Below, in pieces: positions 25,869 to 34,418 of a stretch of DNA of 64,000 bases (its first letter is position 1; each line of letters begins with the position of its first letter). The notes below the pieces were generated by a model. That model ran no database searches. It had not been told where the DNA came from and saw nothing but the letters and a program-made list of their open reading frames with translations. The position numbers and the translations under genes were made by a program. Source of the stretch: Hazenella coriacea (lineage in GTDB: Bacteria; Bacillota; Bacilli; Thermoactinomycetales; Thermoactinomycetaceae); assembly GCF_004341825.1 (NCBI RefSeq), contig NZ_SMAG01000009.1:53057-117056 (forward strand). The letters run 5' to 3'.

Positions 25869-26621
25869 TTAACTTTTGGCTGCCTTAATCGATTGCTGGG
25901 TTTGAGAAAATCGATTTCGCATCGGCTCTAATGTTCTCAGTTGTTTTAAATCATCATATTTCTGTTCGATTCGATGAAGATGGAGACGATTCCGGAGATC
26001 TCCAACAAGTTGAATAAAGTGCTCAAAATCGTGATTGTTTTTAATCTCTTTAAACTGAACAGTGTGTTCTGTTAGCTCAAGAGTAAGGTGATAGTGTGCG
26101 ATTCCGTCTGATTGGATATCGATGCCACGAAGCTCTTCATATTCCCAACTAGTGATGGTGGGATTAAAGTCTTTCACATTGGCATAAACAAGACGTTTGG
26201 AGGTCGATACAAGAATACCCGCTTGCTTCTTCTTTCTATTTTGATCCATTTTAACAGGAATAGCTTTCAAAATGTGCTCTTGATCCTCATCGATGTGTTG
26301 AGAGAGGTATACAAAGGTATCATGAAACTCTTTAAGCATCTGTTGTTGAGTAGGTGTAGGAGAATCACCAATCCACCTTTGAATAAATCGAATCTGATGT
26401 GTACTATAGGTAGCTGAATTTTCTAAGGCACTCCGATTGTTAAAGCGTTCAACGCAATGATAGAGCATCACCATATCGACCAGAAAAAGAATTCCACATC
26501 CACCCAATGTTAAAGACATGAAGATCCCAAGCCGAGTATCACCTATGTAATATCGATGTCCCCCAAATAAGCCTGTAAATAACCATAACACATAGGCGAT
26601 TGCCATGCTTTTCCTATCCAT
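25869..26621 (-). CDS. TM2-domain protein with C-terminal PH-like domain
   Basis: The 250-residue protein starts with a TM2 domain: two hydrophobic spans around FGGHRYYIGDTRLGIF and GGCGILFLVDMVML (the GGxHRFYxG pattern). A helical linker and a bacterial PH-like (YokE type) domain follow at about residues 130-225: GILVSTSKRLVYANVK, SWEYEELRGIDIQ and LTLELTEHTVQFKEI. The combination places a PH-like domain at the cytoplasmic membrane face. Function unknown. Start taken at the ATG after CGGAGG with seven-base spacing. Confidence 0.8.
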   Translation of the reverse strand: MDRKSMAIAYVLWLFTGLFGGHRYYIGDTRLGIFMSLTLGGCGILFLVDMVMLYHCVERFNNRSALENSATYSTHQIRFIQRWIGDSPTPTQQQMLKEFHDTFVYLSQHIDEDQEHILKAIPVKMDQNRKKKQAGILVSTSKRLVYANVKDFNPTITSWEYEELRGIDIQSDGIAHYHLTLELTEHTVQFKEIKNNHDFEHFIQLVGDLRNRLHLHRIEQKYDDLKQLRTLEPMRNRFSQTQQSIKAAKS

Positions 26622-26885
26622 GTTTAACCTCCGAATCATTTGCCGATCGTTCAGCGATTTGTCCATAAGACAGATAATGGTTATCTGCAAAGAAATATAT
26701 TCTTACTAAGTTTTGTTTTTCCTTCCATTATTTTTAAAAATCATTTGCTTTATCTAGGATTGAAGAGAAGAGGAATCAAGTATATTCAAATGATTGTGTA
26801 TCTGTTTGTATATATTCCATTCTATAACCCAACATACTATAATGATGGAGCTATCTATTATTTATAAAAGACAGAGGGAAGGACA
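26622..26885. other. Divergent intergenic region
   Basis: About 260 AT-rich bases between the TM2/PH gene and the TRIC gene. It must hold both promoters. I see no confident hexamer pair and no further gene. Confidence 0.4.
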
Positions 26886-27512
26886 ATGACTTGGGATCTT
26901 TTGAATGCACTTGGCATAGCAGCTTTTGCGGTGAGTGGTGCATTGATTGCGATCGAGGAGAAATATGATATTTTTGGTATTTATGTTTTAGGTTTTGTAA
27001 CCGCATTTGGCGGGGGGATCATACGAAATGTTCTGATTGGTTTACCCGTGAGTATGTTATGGGAACAAGAAATTTTTATTTATATTGCTTTGTTTGCTGT
27101 GACTCTCATTTCAATGAGTCCATCTTTATGGCTTCAGTCAGTAAAAAAATGGTTAGACTTCTTTGATGCGATTGGGCTAGCAGCATTTTCGATTCAAGGT
27201 GCATTATTCGCTGTAAAAACAGAGATGCCTCTAGTAGCTGTCATTGTTGCTTCTGTATTGACTGGAATCGGCGGAGGAATTGTCCGAGATTTATTAGCAG
27301 GTAGAAAACCGCTAGTCTTTCATAAAGAGGTTTATGCTTTATGGGCAATTTTGAGTGGAATTGTGATCGGATGCAACTTGGTGAGTGAGGCTTGGGAGTA
27401 TTATATTGTTTTCGTACTTGTTGTAACGTTACGAATGCTTTCTACTTTTTATGAATGGAAGCTTCCAGGTCGATTGGTTAGAGAAAGAAAAACAGCTAGG
27501 TTGTTTAGATAG
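26886..27512 (+). CDS. TRIC-family (UPF0126) membrane channel
   Basis: The 208-residue membrane protein has two homologous halves, each with a Gly-rich motif. The first is AFAVSGALIAIEEKYDIFGIYVLGFVTAFGGGIIRNVLIG. The second is AFSIQGALFAVK ... GIGGGIVRDLLAG. Seven hydrophobic segments are visible, the usual number. Prokaryotic TRIC (YvgT/YadS) proteins form trimeric cation channels, mainly for potassium. AGGGAAGG precedes the ATG. Confidence 0.9.
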   Translation: MTWDLLNALGIAAFAVSGALIAIEEKYDIFGIYVLGFVTAFGGGIIRNVLIGLPVSMLWEQEIFIYIALFAVTLISMSPSLWLQSVKKWLDFFDAIGLAAFSIQGALFAVKTEMPLVAVIVASVLTGIGGGIVRDLLAGRKPLVFHKEVYALWAILSGIVIGCNLVSEAWEYYIVFVLVVTLRMLSTFYEWKLPGRLVRERKTARLFR

Positions 27513-27654
27513 AGCTTTTTGTAAAAAGTGAATCACTTAGTGTTTTAGGTGAAGTGTTCAAGAAAAGTTATTTGACGGTTCTAAAATCCAGAGGAGCCTA
27601 TCCATTATTTTTCGTGATTTTGTTAAAATTGTAAGCGTATAGTAGTTATACAAT

Positions 27655-27692
27655 AGATTAGGTTTTAAATCTAAACCTAGTTTATTTTTTGA
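27655..27692 (+). terminator. Possible terminator upstream of the 68-residue gene
   Basis: TAGGTTT and AAACCTA pair around a 7-nt loop and lead into a T-rich tract (TTTATTTTTT). It lies about 145 bases beyond the TRIC stop codon. Confidence 0.45.
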
Positions 27693-27728
27693 GTTAAACA
27701 GGTATAGAAAGAAGAGAGGTGAAAAAAA

Positions 27729-27935
27729 ATGAATAGGTATTTGGTAGGCAGTGGAATTTCGTTCTTTGTACTAACCATTTTGTGTTTAGCTTATGGTTGG
27801 TTTGAGTCCAGTTTCACCGCTTACCTGCTGGGGACCCTTTTCCTAGTACTTTTTGGCTGGGTAGTGTCGCTCATAGCTCCTAAACTTTGGAAAAATGGGG
27901 TTGATGAAGATACTTCTCGTTGGAAATGGGGTTAG
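27729..27935 (+). CDS. Small two-span membrane protein, 68 residues
   Basis: The product has two hydrophobic segments (about residues 7-25 and 29-49) and an acidic, Trp-containing cytoplasmic tail (APKLWKNGVDEDTSRWKWG). GAGAGGTG precedes the ATG and a strong terminator follows, so it is probably a genuine single gene. Family not recognised. Confidence 0.65.
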   Translation: MNRYLVGSGISFFVLTILCLAYGWFESSFTAYLLGTLFLVLFGWVVSLIAPKLWKNGVDEDTSRWKWG

Positions 27936-27952
27936 ACGAGGGTAAGCGTTTG

Positions 27953-27991
27953 TAGGAGTCCTTTTCTCATCTGAAAAGGACTCCTATTTTT
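27953..27991 (+). terminator. Terminator after the 68-residue gene
   Basis: A perfect 14-bp stem (TAGGAGTCCTTTTC and complement) with a 6-nt loop is followed by TTTTT. Confidence 0.85.
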
Positions 27992-27999
27992 AATAATTA

Positions 28000-28032
28000 A
28001 AGAAAAATCCGCACTTCAACATCGAAGTGCGG
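28000..28032 (-). terminator. Terminator of the 52-residue minus-strand gene
   Basis: A perfect 9-bp stem (CCGCACTTC with GAAGTGCGG, 6-nt loop) is followed on the minus strand by ATTTTTCTTT. It starts eight bases past the stop codon of the small gene. Confidence 0.75.
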
Positions 28033-28040
28033 CATGTTAA

Positions 28041-28199
28041 TTAGGCTAAAAACTTTTTAAAGAGCCCTGTCTTGGTAAAGAAAGAAAAACAGAAAAATAA
28101 AATAGATAGGATGATCTTCCAAATACTTAAGCCAGCCAAGCTTTTAATTCCGAAGAGTGGGAGCAATGCTCCTATCCCAGAAGTCTGTATGTTACTCAT
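28041..28199 (-). CDS. Small membrane protein, 52 residues
   Basis: An ATG frame on the minus strand encodes 52 residues: a short polar start MSNIQTSGIGALLPLFGIK, a strong hydrophobic segment (WKIILSILFFCFSFF) and a basic end KTGLFKKFLA. GAGGTGAC lies upstream, with a rather long spacing of about 12 bases, and a clean terminator lies directly downstream. This supports it over the overlapping plus-strand frame. No family recognised; one membrane span with positive-inside end is predicted. Confidence 0.55.
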   Translation of the reverse strand: MSNIQTSGIGALLPLFGIKSLAGLSIWKIILSILFFCFSFFTKTGLFKKFLA

Positions 28200-28367
28200 T
28201 GTTTCTCTTGTCACCTCTTTTAGTGTATTTGTAGGGGAATCGGGTTCATATTACACTATGCATCTGAGGTCAAGAGAGACAGGGGAATAACCCCGCTTTA
28301 AGTGTACCAATTTACAGTTGGATGTTCTGAGATCCGGAGGAACTTCGAATACTTGTTATTTTGAGTC

Positions 28368-29147
28368 CTATTTAGATATGAAGAGTTGTGTCCAGTAGGT
28401 TCCATAATTGCCTCCAGTAACCGAACCTACCCCTATATGTGTAAAAGATGGATTCAAAATATTGGCACGATGCCCTTCGCTGTTCATCCAACCATTCATC
28501 ACTTCTTGTGCAGTCCGTTGACCTGCTGCAATATTTTCACCAGCTGATTTATATGACACACCGAACTGTTTAAGCATATCAAATGGGGACCCATAGGTAG
28601 GAGATTGATGATCGAAGTAGTTATTAACTTTCATATCATTGGACTTTTTACGAGCGATGTCTGAGATTTGGCTACTCATGGTTAGGGGTTTGAGCCCTCT
28701 TTTTTCTCGTTCAATATTAACTAACCGAGCCACTTCTTTTTCTAATTCTGATACTTGTCCAGAGGTTGTTGAAGGAGTTGTATTGGTTTTTTTGACTTGA
28801 GTACTAGGTGTGTTTGAGGGATTGTTTGTAGTAGTCTTTTTGGGAGTTGATGTCTTTTCTTCAGGTTTTAAAGATATAGGGGTATGGCGTGGAGATTTCT
28901 TTGGTTGTTGAATCTTTTGTTTTGAATCTTTTGTTTTCTCGTTTTGACTTACTTCCCACTTCGCTATTTTCTTAGCCGTATTCTTCGTTATTATATCTGA
29001 AATAGAAAGATGTTTCTGTGCAGTCACCTGTGCTTTTTGAACAAAAATCTTTTGGGCTTGAGCTTGTGGGTCTTCCGCAAAGTAATGACTGGTTGAGAAC
29101 CCCATGAGGCTTAAGGCACAAAAACCACCAATAACAATAGACTTCAT
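28368..29147 (-). CDS. Secreted CAP-domain (SCP/PR1) protein, YkwD-like
   Basis: The 259-residue protein has a signal-peptide-like N-terminus (IVIGGFCALSLMGFS), then about 110 residues of Lys/Thr/Pro/Asn-rich linker. The C-terminal CAP domain begins at about residue 132: EVARLVNIEREKRGLKPL, ARKKSNDM, YFDHQSPTYGSPFDML, AGENIAAGQRTAQEVMNGWMNSEGHRANILNPSFTHIGVG, ending YWTQLFIS. Bacillales CAP proteins of this kind (YkwD) are extracellular or spore-associated; enzymatic activity is not established. Confidence 0.88.
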   Translation of the reverse strand: MKSIVIGGFCALSLMGFSTSHYFAEDPQAQAQKIFVQKAQVTAQKHLSISDIITKNTAKKIAKWEVSQNEKTKDSKQKIQQPKKSPRHTPISLKPEEKTSTPKKTTTNNPSNTPSTQVKKTNTTPSTTSGQVSELEKEVARLVNIEREKRGLKPLTMSSQISDIARKKSNDMKVNNYFDHQSPTYGSPFDMLKQFGVSYKSAGENIAAGQRTAQEVMNGWMNSEGHRANILNPSFTHIGVGSVTGGNYGTYWTQLFISK

Positions 29148-29301
29148 CGACTCATCCTTTCTAGGGAAAATTAACTTTGCTTATAGTTAAAAGTCTAACT
29201 GACTATACAATGAGTTCAATGACAAAAAATTGGTTATGATTTTCAACTAGAAATTAAATAGAATAGAAGGGTTATGATGGTCGATTTTGATGATTGGACA
29301 T

Positions 29302-29341
29302 AAAAAACCTCTAGTCGGAACATGGTAGCCCCGATTAGAGG
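29302..29341 (-). terminator. Terminator of the beta-propeller gene
   Basis: CCTCTA-CGG pairs with CCG-TAGAGG (2x2 internal mismatch). On the minus strand it is followed by six T. Confidence 0.75.
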
Positions 29342-29356
29342 AGAGATTAGCATCAA

Positions 29357-30301
29357 TTAAAAAAAGAGATTGGATATATAATCGATCGTTTTTTCAAAAC
29401 CGGACTTTTCATCGTTCGCTTTTACTTCCACTGATTGCCAAGCATAGGGATTTGCATAGGGTAAATCCAATTTCATTTTTGCTTTTCCTGAACCATTGGG
29501 ATTCATGGTGTATAAGGAACTATTCGATGAATCTTCAGGATTATTTATTGTATAAAGAATTTTTTTACCATCAGGAGACCAGATCGGAGTTGCAACAGCT
29601 TGGTCAAAGTCTTTAGTTAGGTTGATCTGACTAGACCCATCTGCATTCATGATATAGATATCTGCATTTCCATGGCCTGCACGACCAAATATTATTTTCT
29701 TCCCATTTGGAGAGAAGTGCGCACTATATTCAGATGATTCATCATTGTGAAGACCCGTTAATTGTTTGACATTAGATCCATTTGCATTCATCACATATAA
29801 ATGACTTCGATCAGTTCGATTGGAGTGAAAGATAATCTTCGAGCCATCTGGAGACCAGTCAGGCTCAGAGTTGATTATGGTTTCGTCCGTCTTCGTTAGA
29901 TTAGTGATTTTTTTACTATCAACTTGAATGGTGTAGATATTACCATCACTTCTACTAAATACTATTTTCTTGCTGTTAGGAGACCAGCGGGGTGAAGCAT
30001 CATAGACTGGAAATTGATTATTGGTTAAGCGTACTAGGTTTTTTCCATCTACTTGAGAGATATATAGACTATCCTCTTTAATAAACGCTAATTTTTTTCC
30101 GTCTGGAGAAACATCTACATAGTTTCCATCAAGGACTTTCTCCATTTTTGTTGTTTCTTCACTCATTTTGTAAATACCCGTTTTATATAAGGGACCCCCA
30201 CTAAAGAAGATTTGCTTGGAATCGCTGGCATGTACGGAGTTAGGTAAAAGAAGTGAGGAGGACAAAATAAATGCACATACTATTCCAACTGTTTTTCTCA
30301 T
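29357..30301 (-). CDS. Secreted TolB-like beta-propeller protein
   Basis: The 314-residue protein has a signal peptide (RKTVGIVCAFILSSSLLLPNSVHA) and six or so PD40/WD40-like repeats. Each is marked by a WSPDGKKI-type motif (VSPDGKKLAFI, WSPNSKKIVFS, WSPDGSKIIFHS, FSPNGKKIIFG, WSPDGKKILYT) and IY.MNADGS motifs. This is the TolB C-terminal/DUF5050 type propeller. Such proteins bind partner proteins or glycans; no catalytic motif is seen. The ATG at 30301 follows GAGAGGAG. Confidence 0.82.
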   Translation of the reverse strand: MRKTVGIVCAFILSSSLLLPNSVHASDSKQIFFSGGPLYKTGIYKMSEETTKMEKVLDGNYVDVSPDGKKLAFIKEDSLYISQVDGKNLVRLTNNQFPVYDASPRWSPNSKKIVFSRSDGNIYTIQVDSKKITNLTKTDETIINSEPDWSPDGSKIIFHSNRTDRSHLYVMNANGSNVKQLTGLHNDESSEYSAHFSPNGKKIIFGRAGHGNADIYIMNADGSSQINLTKDFDQAVATPIWSPDGKKILYTINNPEDSSNSSLYTMNPNGSGKAKMKLDLPYANPYAWQSVEVKANDEKSGFEKTIDYISNLFF

Positions 30302-30475
30302 CGTTGTGACTCCTCTCGAATACTTACTATTACTATTTATAAATCTATTATAAATCATTTTGGTTCCACTGAGCGTATCTAGTTTAAAAATTTACGAACA
30401 TTTTTGCCAAAATAACCAATTAAGTATCAAACAGATAGGTGGATTGATCCGTAGACATGATTCCTTTTAGGATAA

Positions 30476-31318
30476 TTAGGATGAAGTGATCTCTTTTCGT
30501 AAAATAAGATAATTACTAGCTAGAATGAGTCCTCCACCTAGTAGTGCTCCAATGCTGGGAATCTCTCCTAATAAGAACATTGAAAAAAGGACGGCACTTA
30601 CTGGATCAAGATAGGCTAAAACTCCAATATGTTGTACTTTGATCTTTTTTAATCCCTTATAGTAGAGAACAAGTGCAAGAGCGGTATGAATCGTACCTAA
30701 GATAAAGAGAATTCCCAATGAGGGCAATCCTACCCATCCTTGTTGCAAACCATAAGGAGTTAGTATAAGGGTAGCTAATCCAGTTTGCCAGAAAACAAGT
30801 TGCATGGATGAGTGGTGTTCCATTTTTTTACCGGAGAGAGTGACCCAAGCATAAAAAAAGGCAGCTGTTAATCCCAGACTAATTCCTTGTAAGTCAATTG
30901 AATCCATAGGCTCTTTAGAAACTCCTACTAAAGAGATCACTCCAACCATCGCTATTCCCATGGCTAGCCACGTTTTTTTTTCGATCCGTTCTCGAAGAAC
31001 CCAAGGAGATAAAAGGGTAACAAAGACAGGTGCTAAGTTATAGGATAAGACCGCATTGGCAATGGTTGTTGTTTGAATCGCTTTAAAAAATAATACCCAA
31101 TTGAGGGATAGAGCAAGTCCACTCACAAGTAACCACTTCCACGATACTTTTTCCCATTTCACACCTTTACTTAATAAAAACATTCCGAGTACAAGAAATG
31201 AAATGATTACCCGATAAAAGACGATCACTTCTGAGGGAAGGTTAACCCAACGAACAAAAAGGCCGACACTCCCCCAAATTAACAGAGCGACAATCACCCA
31301 TAGATAATGGATTCTCAT
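30476..31318 (-). CDS. EamA/DMT-family transporter
   Basis: The 280-residue membrane protein has ten hydrophobic segments in two EamA repeats. The first covers about residues 5-133 (IWGSVGLFVRWVN, FFKAIQTTTIANAVLSYNLAPVFVTLL). The second covers 145-275 (FYAWVTLSGKK, YLDPVSAVLFSMFLLGE). Drug/metabolite transporters of this class export amino acids, metabolites or unknown compounds; the substrate is not predictable. The terminator of the neighbouring propeller gene and the gap suggest a single-gene unit. Confidence 0.88.
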   Translation of the reverse strand: MRIHYLWVIVALLIWGSVGLFVRWVNLPSEVIVFYRVIISFLVLGMFLLSKGVKWEKVSWKWLLVSGLALSLNWVLFFKAIQTTTIANAVLSYNLAPVFVTLLSPWVLRERIEKKTWLAMGIAMVGVISLVGVSKEPMDSIDLQGISLGLTAAFFYAWVTLSGKKMEHHSSMQLVFWQTGLATLILTPYGLQQGWVGLPSLGILFILGTIHTALALVLYYKGLKKIKVQHIGVLAYLDPVSAVLFSMFLLGEIPSIGALLGGGLILASNYLILRKEITSS

Positions 31319-31458
31319 ATTGAACCTCCGAATGAATCTGTGCTACGACAAGTTTATGAAAGGGATGAACATCAAGCCTATTCCTGATCATAGTTGACTG
31401 TATTTTACCAAATGTTCAGTAGGTAGAGAATAAGCTTACTCCACTCGATAAAAGAATA

Positions 31459-31487
31459 TTGATTTTGGTGATCAGGTGTCATAGACT
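31459..31487 (+). promoter_or_regulatory. Putative promoter for hemZ
   Basis: TTGATT and TAGACT are separated by 17 bases, about 100 bases before the hemZ start. Confidence 0.4.
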
Positions 31488-31589
31488 GTGAAAAGTAAAA
31501 TCTGGTGCATCCATATATCAATGGAAGAATGATACCTAGCTATATAGGAGAAGGGAGAACGTGTCACATTTCTGGTGATACGGTGATGA

Positions 31590-33089
31590 ATGAAAAAGAT
31601 ACAAGTGACAGGAATTTCTCCTGATTATTTTCGAGATATTGAACATATTGTGGGTCTCTTTTTTGAGGACGTCAAAGTGACCAAAGAAGTGAGTGAAACC
31701 GATATATATTTGCATGTAGAGGTGACAAAAGGTAATCCGATTCGTGTAGAGGTGACTTTTACGGATCGATGTAGTGGAGGGGTATGGAAAGCTACAGACG
31801 AACGAAATGTAGAACAAGGAATTTCTGAGAAAAAGATGTTGAAGCGTACAGTTAAGCATGCTTGTCTGCAACTTTTTCAAGATTTAACTGGAATTGTACA
31901 ACCATGGGGGATTTTAACGGGAATTCGACCTACTAAGTTGGTTCATCGGTTATTGTTAGAAGGAAAGACTCAAGAAGAAGTAAAACAGACTTTTGTTCAT
32001 CATTATAAAGTGTTGCCCGATAAAATAGAATTGCTCCATGAAATTGTGCAAAGACAAATGACTGCGTTACCCGATTTATATCATCTTGATCGAGAAGTGA
32101 GCCTCTATATTGGTATTCCCTTTTGCCCTACCAAATGTGCTTATTGCACGTTCCCAGCTTATGCGATTCAAGGTCGAACGGGATCTGTCGAGCAATTTCT
32201 CACCGGTTTACATGAAGAGATTGCTGCGATTGGCTCTTGGTTAGATCAACACCAAATCCCTGTCACTACCATTTATTTAGGTGGTGGTACTCCTACATCC
32301 ATTTCAGTGAAGCAGATGGAAGCTTTATTTGTTCAGCTCAAGGCATCGATTTCATCTTGGAATCAGGTCAGAGAATTAACGGTTGAAGCGGGAAGACCTG
32401 ATACATTAGATGAAGCGAAACTCCAATTGCTTCGAGCCTGGGGAGTCGATCGGATCAGTATTAATCCACAAAGTTTTAAAGAAGAAACATTAAAGTTGAT
32501 TGGTCGGCATCATACAGTAAAAGAAACATTAGAAACCTATCGATTGGCTCGCCAAATGGGCTTGCATAATATCAATATGGATTTAATTATAGGCCTCCCC
32601 AATGAAGGAGTAGATGAATTCAGTCAGTCTCTAGATATGATGGAACAGCTACGTCCTGAGTCACTGACTGTTCATACACTTTCCTTCAAAAGGGGTTCTT
32701 TAATGAGTCAGCAGAAAGATCGATTTAAGGTTTCTGATCGAACTGAAACAGCTCAAATGGTAAGAATGGCTCGAGAATGGGCCAAGAAAATGAACTATGT
32801 TCCTTATTATCTTTATCGTCAAAAAAATATTCTTGGTAATCAAGAAAATGTAGGTTATGCTTTGCCAGGTGAAGAAAGCTTATACAATATTCTCATTATG
32901 GAAGAGCGGCAGTCCATTATAGGCCTAGGATGTGGGGCTGTTAGCAAAATCATCTCGCCGATCACTGGTGGTTTTAAGCGTTGGCCAAATCCAAAGGAAC
33001 CACAGGCTTATATTCAGACGTATCAACATCATATTAACGAAAAAATAAAAGAACTAAACCTAGCTTTTGGCTTTACAAGTCTTTCTTAA
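31590..33089 (+). CDS. hemZ: HemZ, radical-SAM coproporphyrinogen dehydrogenase-like
   Basis: The 499-residue protein has an N-terminal THUMP-like region and a radical SAM domain with the 4Fe-4S motif CPTKCAYC (Cys179, Cys183, Cys186). LGGGTPTSIS, DRISINPQSF, NMDLIIGLPNEG and a HemN-type C-terminal part with YYLYRQKNILGNQENVGYA follow. This matches HemZ of B. subtilis in length and order. HemZ was linked genetically to anaerobic heme synthesis; biochemical activity in oxidative decarboxylation is not firmly established for this subgroup. Ribosome site GGTGATG is modest. Confidence 0.92.
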   Translation: MKKIQVTGISPDYFRDIEHIVGLFFEDVKVTKEVSETDIYLHVEVTKGNPIRVEVTFTDRCSGGVWKATDERNVEQGISEKKMLKRTVKHACLQLFQDLTGIVQPWGILTGIRPTKLVHRLLLEGKTQEEVKQTFVHHYKVLPDKIELLHEIVQRQMTALPDLYHLDREVSLYIGIPFCPTKCAYCTFPAYAIQGRTGSVEQFLTGLHEEIAAIGSWLDQHQIPVTTIYLGGGTPTSISVKQMEALFVQLKASISSWNQVRELTVEAGRPDTLDEAKLQLLRAWGVDRISINPQSFKEETLKLIGRHHTVKETLETYRLARQMGLHNINMDLIIGLPNEGVDEFSQSLDMMEQLRPESLTVHTLSFKRGSLMSQQKDRFKVSDRTETAQMVRMAREWAKKMNYVPYYLYRQKNILGNQENVGYALPGEESLYNILIMEERQSIIGLGCGAVSKIISPITGGFKRWPNPKEPQAYIQTYQHHINEKIKELNLAFGFTSLS

Positions 33090-33114
33090 AGAGTTCGTGC
33101 CTTTCAATGTTCTC

Positions 33115-33149
33115 AAAAAAACTAGTTCCTCTCCACGAACTAGTTTTTT
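33115..33149. terminator. Terminator after hemZ
   Basis: A perfect 13-14-bp stem AAAAAAACTAGTTC with its complement, 8-nt loop, ends in a T run; flanking A and T runs would allow use on either strand. Confidence 0.85.
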
Positions 33150-33378
33150 AATTTTTACCGTTAGAATGCTTATTGAAACGTTTACTAGAGTTATAAATAA
33201 CCAAATTCCTTTGAACCTAGAACTTTTTGCTAGAAGGTTCATATATTGAAGTATATAAAAGTCGAAGAAGAATCGGAGATTAGAAATAAAGAATCTAAAT
33301 TTATCTGAAGTCCACACCTTCTTTTCTCAAAAAAATATAAATAGAGTATCAGGATTCAATCACAGGGAGGTATAAGAA

Positions 33379-33717
33379 ATGGATAAAAATATGAAACCCG
33401 AAGAATTGAAGGAAGTATCTAAACAATTAGAAGAACAGATCAAACTTAAAATATATGATTCCCTTTTGGGACTTTTAGATGATGAGAAGAGAGCTAATCA
33501 AACGTTTGCCCCTGTTATCGAAATGATGGAAAAACTGAAGCCAGGAAGTAAACAGAAGATGGTTCAGGCAATTAAAGAAAGCATGGAATCTCAAACAGCC
33601 TCCCTGGAGCAAGCAGAAGAATTACCAAAAGTAGTTGCCAGTGAGAGGAGGACGAAACGAAGACGAAAGCTTCGAAAATTGCAAACCCCTCGTCGAAAAA
33701 GGAGGCGAACTGTTTGA
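33379..33717 (+). CDS. Basic-tailed small protein, first of four-gene cluster
   Basis: The 112-residue product has a helical, charged N-terminal part (PEELKEVSKQLEEQIKLKIYDSLLGLLDDE, then MMEKLKPGSKQKMVQAIKESME). Its C-terminal 25 residues are almost purely Arg/Lys (SERRTKRRRKLRKLQTPRR...). No signal peptide or membrane span. GGGAGG precedes the ATG and its stop overlaps the next start. I do not recognise the family. A strongly basic tail is common in spore coat proteins and in nucleic-acid or polyanion-binding proteins. Confidence 0.6.
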   Translation: MDKNMKPEELKEVSKQLEEQIKLKIYDSLLGLLDDEKRANQTFAPVIEMMEKLKPGSKQKMVQAIKESMESQTASLEQAEELPKVVASERRTKRRRKLRKLQTPRRKRRRTV

Positions 33718-33995
33718 AAAGAAGGATCTCAAACAGACATAGACCTCTAAAAAAAATAGCTAGAAAACGACAAAAGAAGCAAAATGCTAATCGAGAGTTG
33801 CTTTATTGGATTCGGGTCTATGTCAAACATTTGGTAGAAAAAGAAAAGGAAACGGTTCAAGCTTCGATACAAAACGGTGCAAGGATCGGTGCTAGTAGTG
33901 GATTAGTTAATATTATTGTCCAAATACCTATTAACTTAGGTGACTCTACCAGTCTGAATAAAAGTAATGAAAATTCTTTAACCAATACTCTTTAG
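33714..33995 (+). CDS. Basic protein with QIPINLGD C-terminal module
   Basis: The 93-residue product starts at a TTG that overlaps the previous stop (TTGA), with GGAGGCG five bases upstream, so translation is coupled. The N-terminal half is very basic (KRRISNRHRPLKKIARKRQKK). The C-terminal 40 residues (54-93) hold GASSGLVNI, QIPINLGD and NSLTNTL. About 27 of these 40 positions are identical to the end of the 85-residue protein at 34419. No known domain is recognised. The repeated tail suggests paralogy or a shared assembly signal. Confidence 0.65.
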   Translation: MKRRISNRHRPLKKIARKRQKKQNANRELLYWIRVYVKHLVEKEKETVQASIQNGARIGASSGLVNIIVQIPINLGDSTSLNKSNENSLTNTL

Positions 33996-34051
33996 GAGAT
34001 ACAAAGGAATGTACCTCTCATTCACAGGACTCAGTGAAAGGAGGTGAAAAG

Positions 34052-34384
34052 ATGGGAGTTCGGGTAACTCCAGAGGAATTGGAATTTATAAAGTCTTTGA
34101 TTCGAGAAGAACTGAGTAAGCAAGAAGAAATACACATGGCTAAAGCGGAAAGTAGCGGGGTGGATCAATTAACAACATTGTTAAATAGTGTGCCCCATGT
34201 GGTGACAGGAATTTTCCAAGGTGTATCCACCGGTTTTCTTGGAATGATTAATGGCTTAGGTGGAGTAGTAGGAACCATCATCGAGTCAGGAACAAAATCT
34301 GTTGCACCTCAATTGGTCAATGTGATGACAGAAGCAGTCGAAGAGCAACAAAAAAAAATAAAAGATAAAGAAGAGTCTAAATAG
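34052..34384 (+). CDS. Small protein with Gly-rich hydrophobic centre
   Basis: The 110-residue product has an acidic helical N-terminus (TPEELEFIKSLIREELSKQEE) and a hydrophobic, Gly-rich middle (VPHVVTGIFQGVSTGFLGMINGLGGVVGTIIESG). The end is charged (EEQQKKIKDKEESK). The middle could be an amphipathic or membrane-inserting helix pair with GxxxG-like spacing. The ATG at 34052 follows AAAGGAGGTG; a GTG further upstream lies within that site. It sits between the two proteins sharing the QIPINLGD module. Function unknown. Confidence 0.65.
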   Translation: MGVRVTPEELEFIKSLIREELSKQEEIHMAKAESSGVDQLTTLLNSVPHVVTGIFQGVSTGFLGMINGLGGVVGTIIESGTKSVAPQLVNVMTEAVEEQQKKIKDKEESK

Positions 34385-34418
34385 TATGGGTTAATGCATT
34401 GAAAGGAGGTGAAGCAGA

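Noticed and set aside
28072..28290. 72-codon plus-strand frame
   Set aside because: No ribosome site; it overlaps the 52-residue minus-strand gene, which has a start site, membrane helix and matching terminator.
33167..33182. TTGAAACGTTTACT as a cre site after hemZ
   Set aside because: Three mismatches to the consensus, and it lies after a terminator without a nearby promoter.
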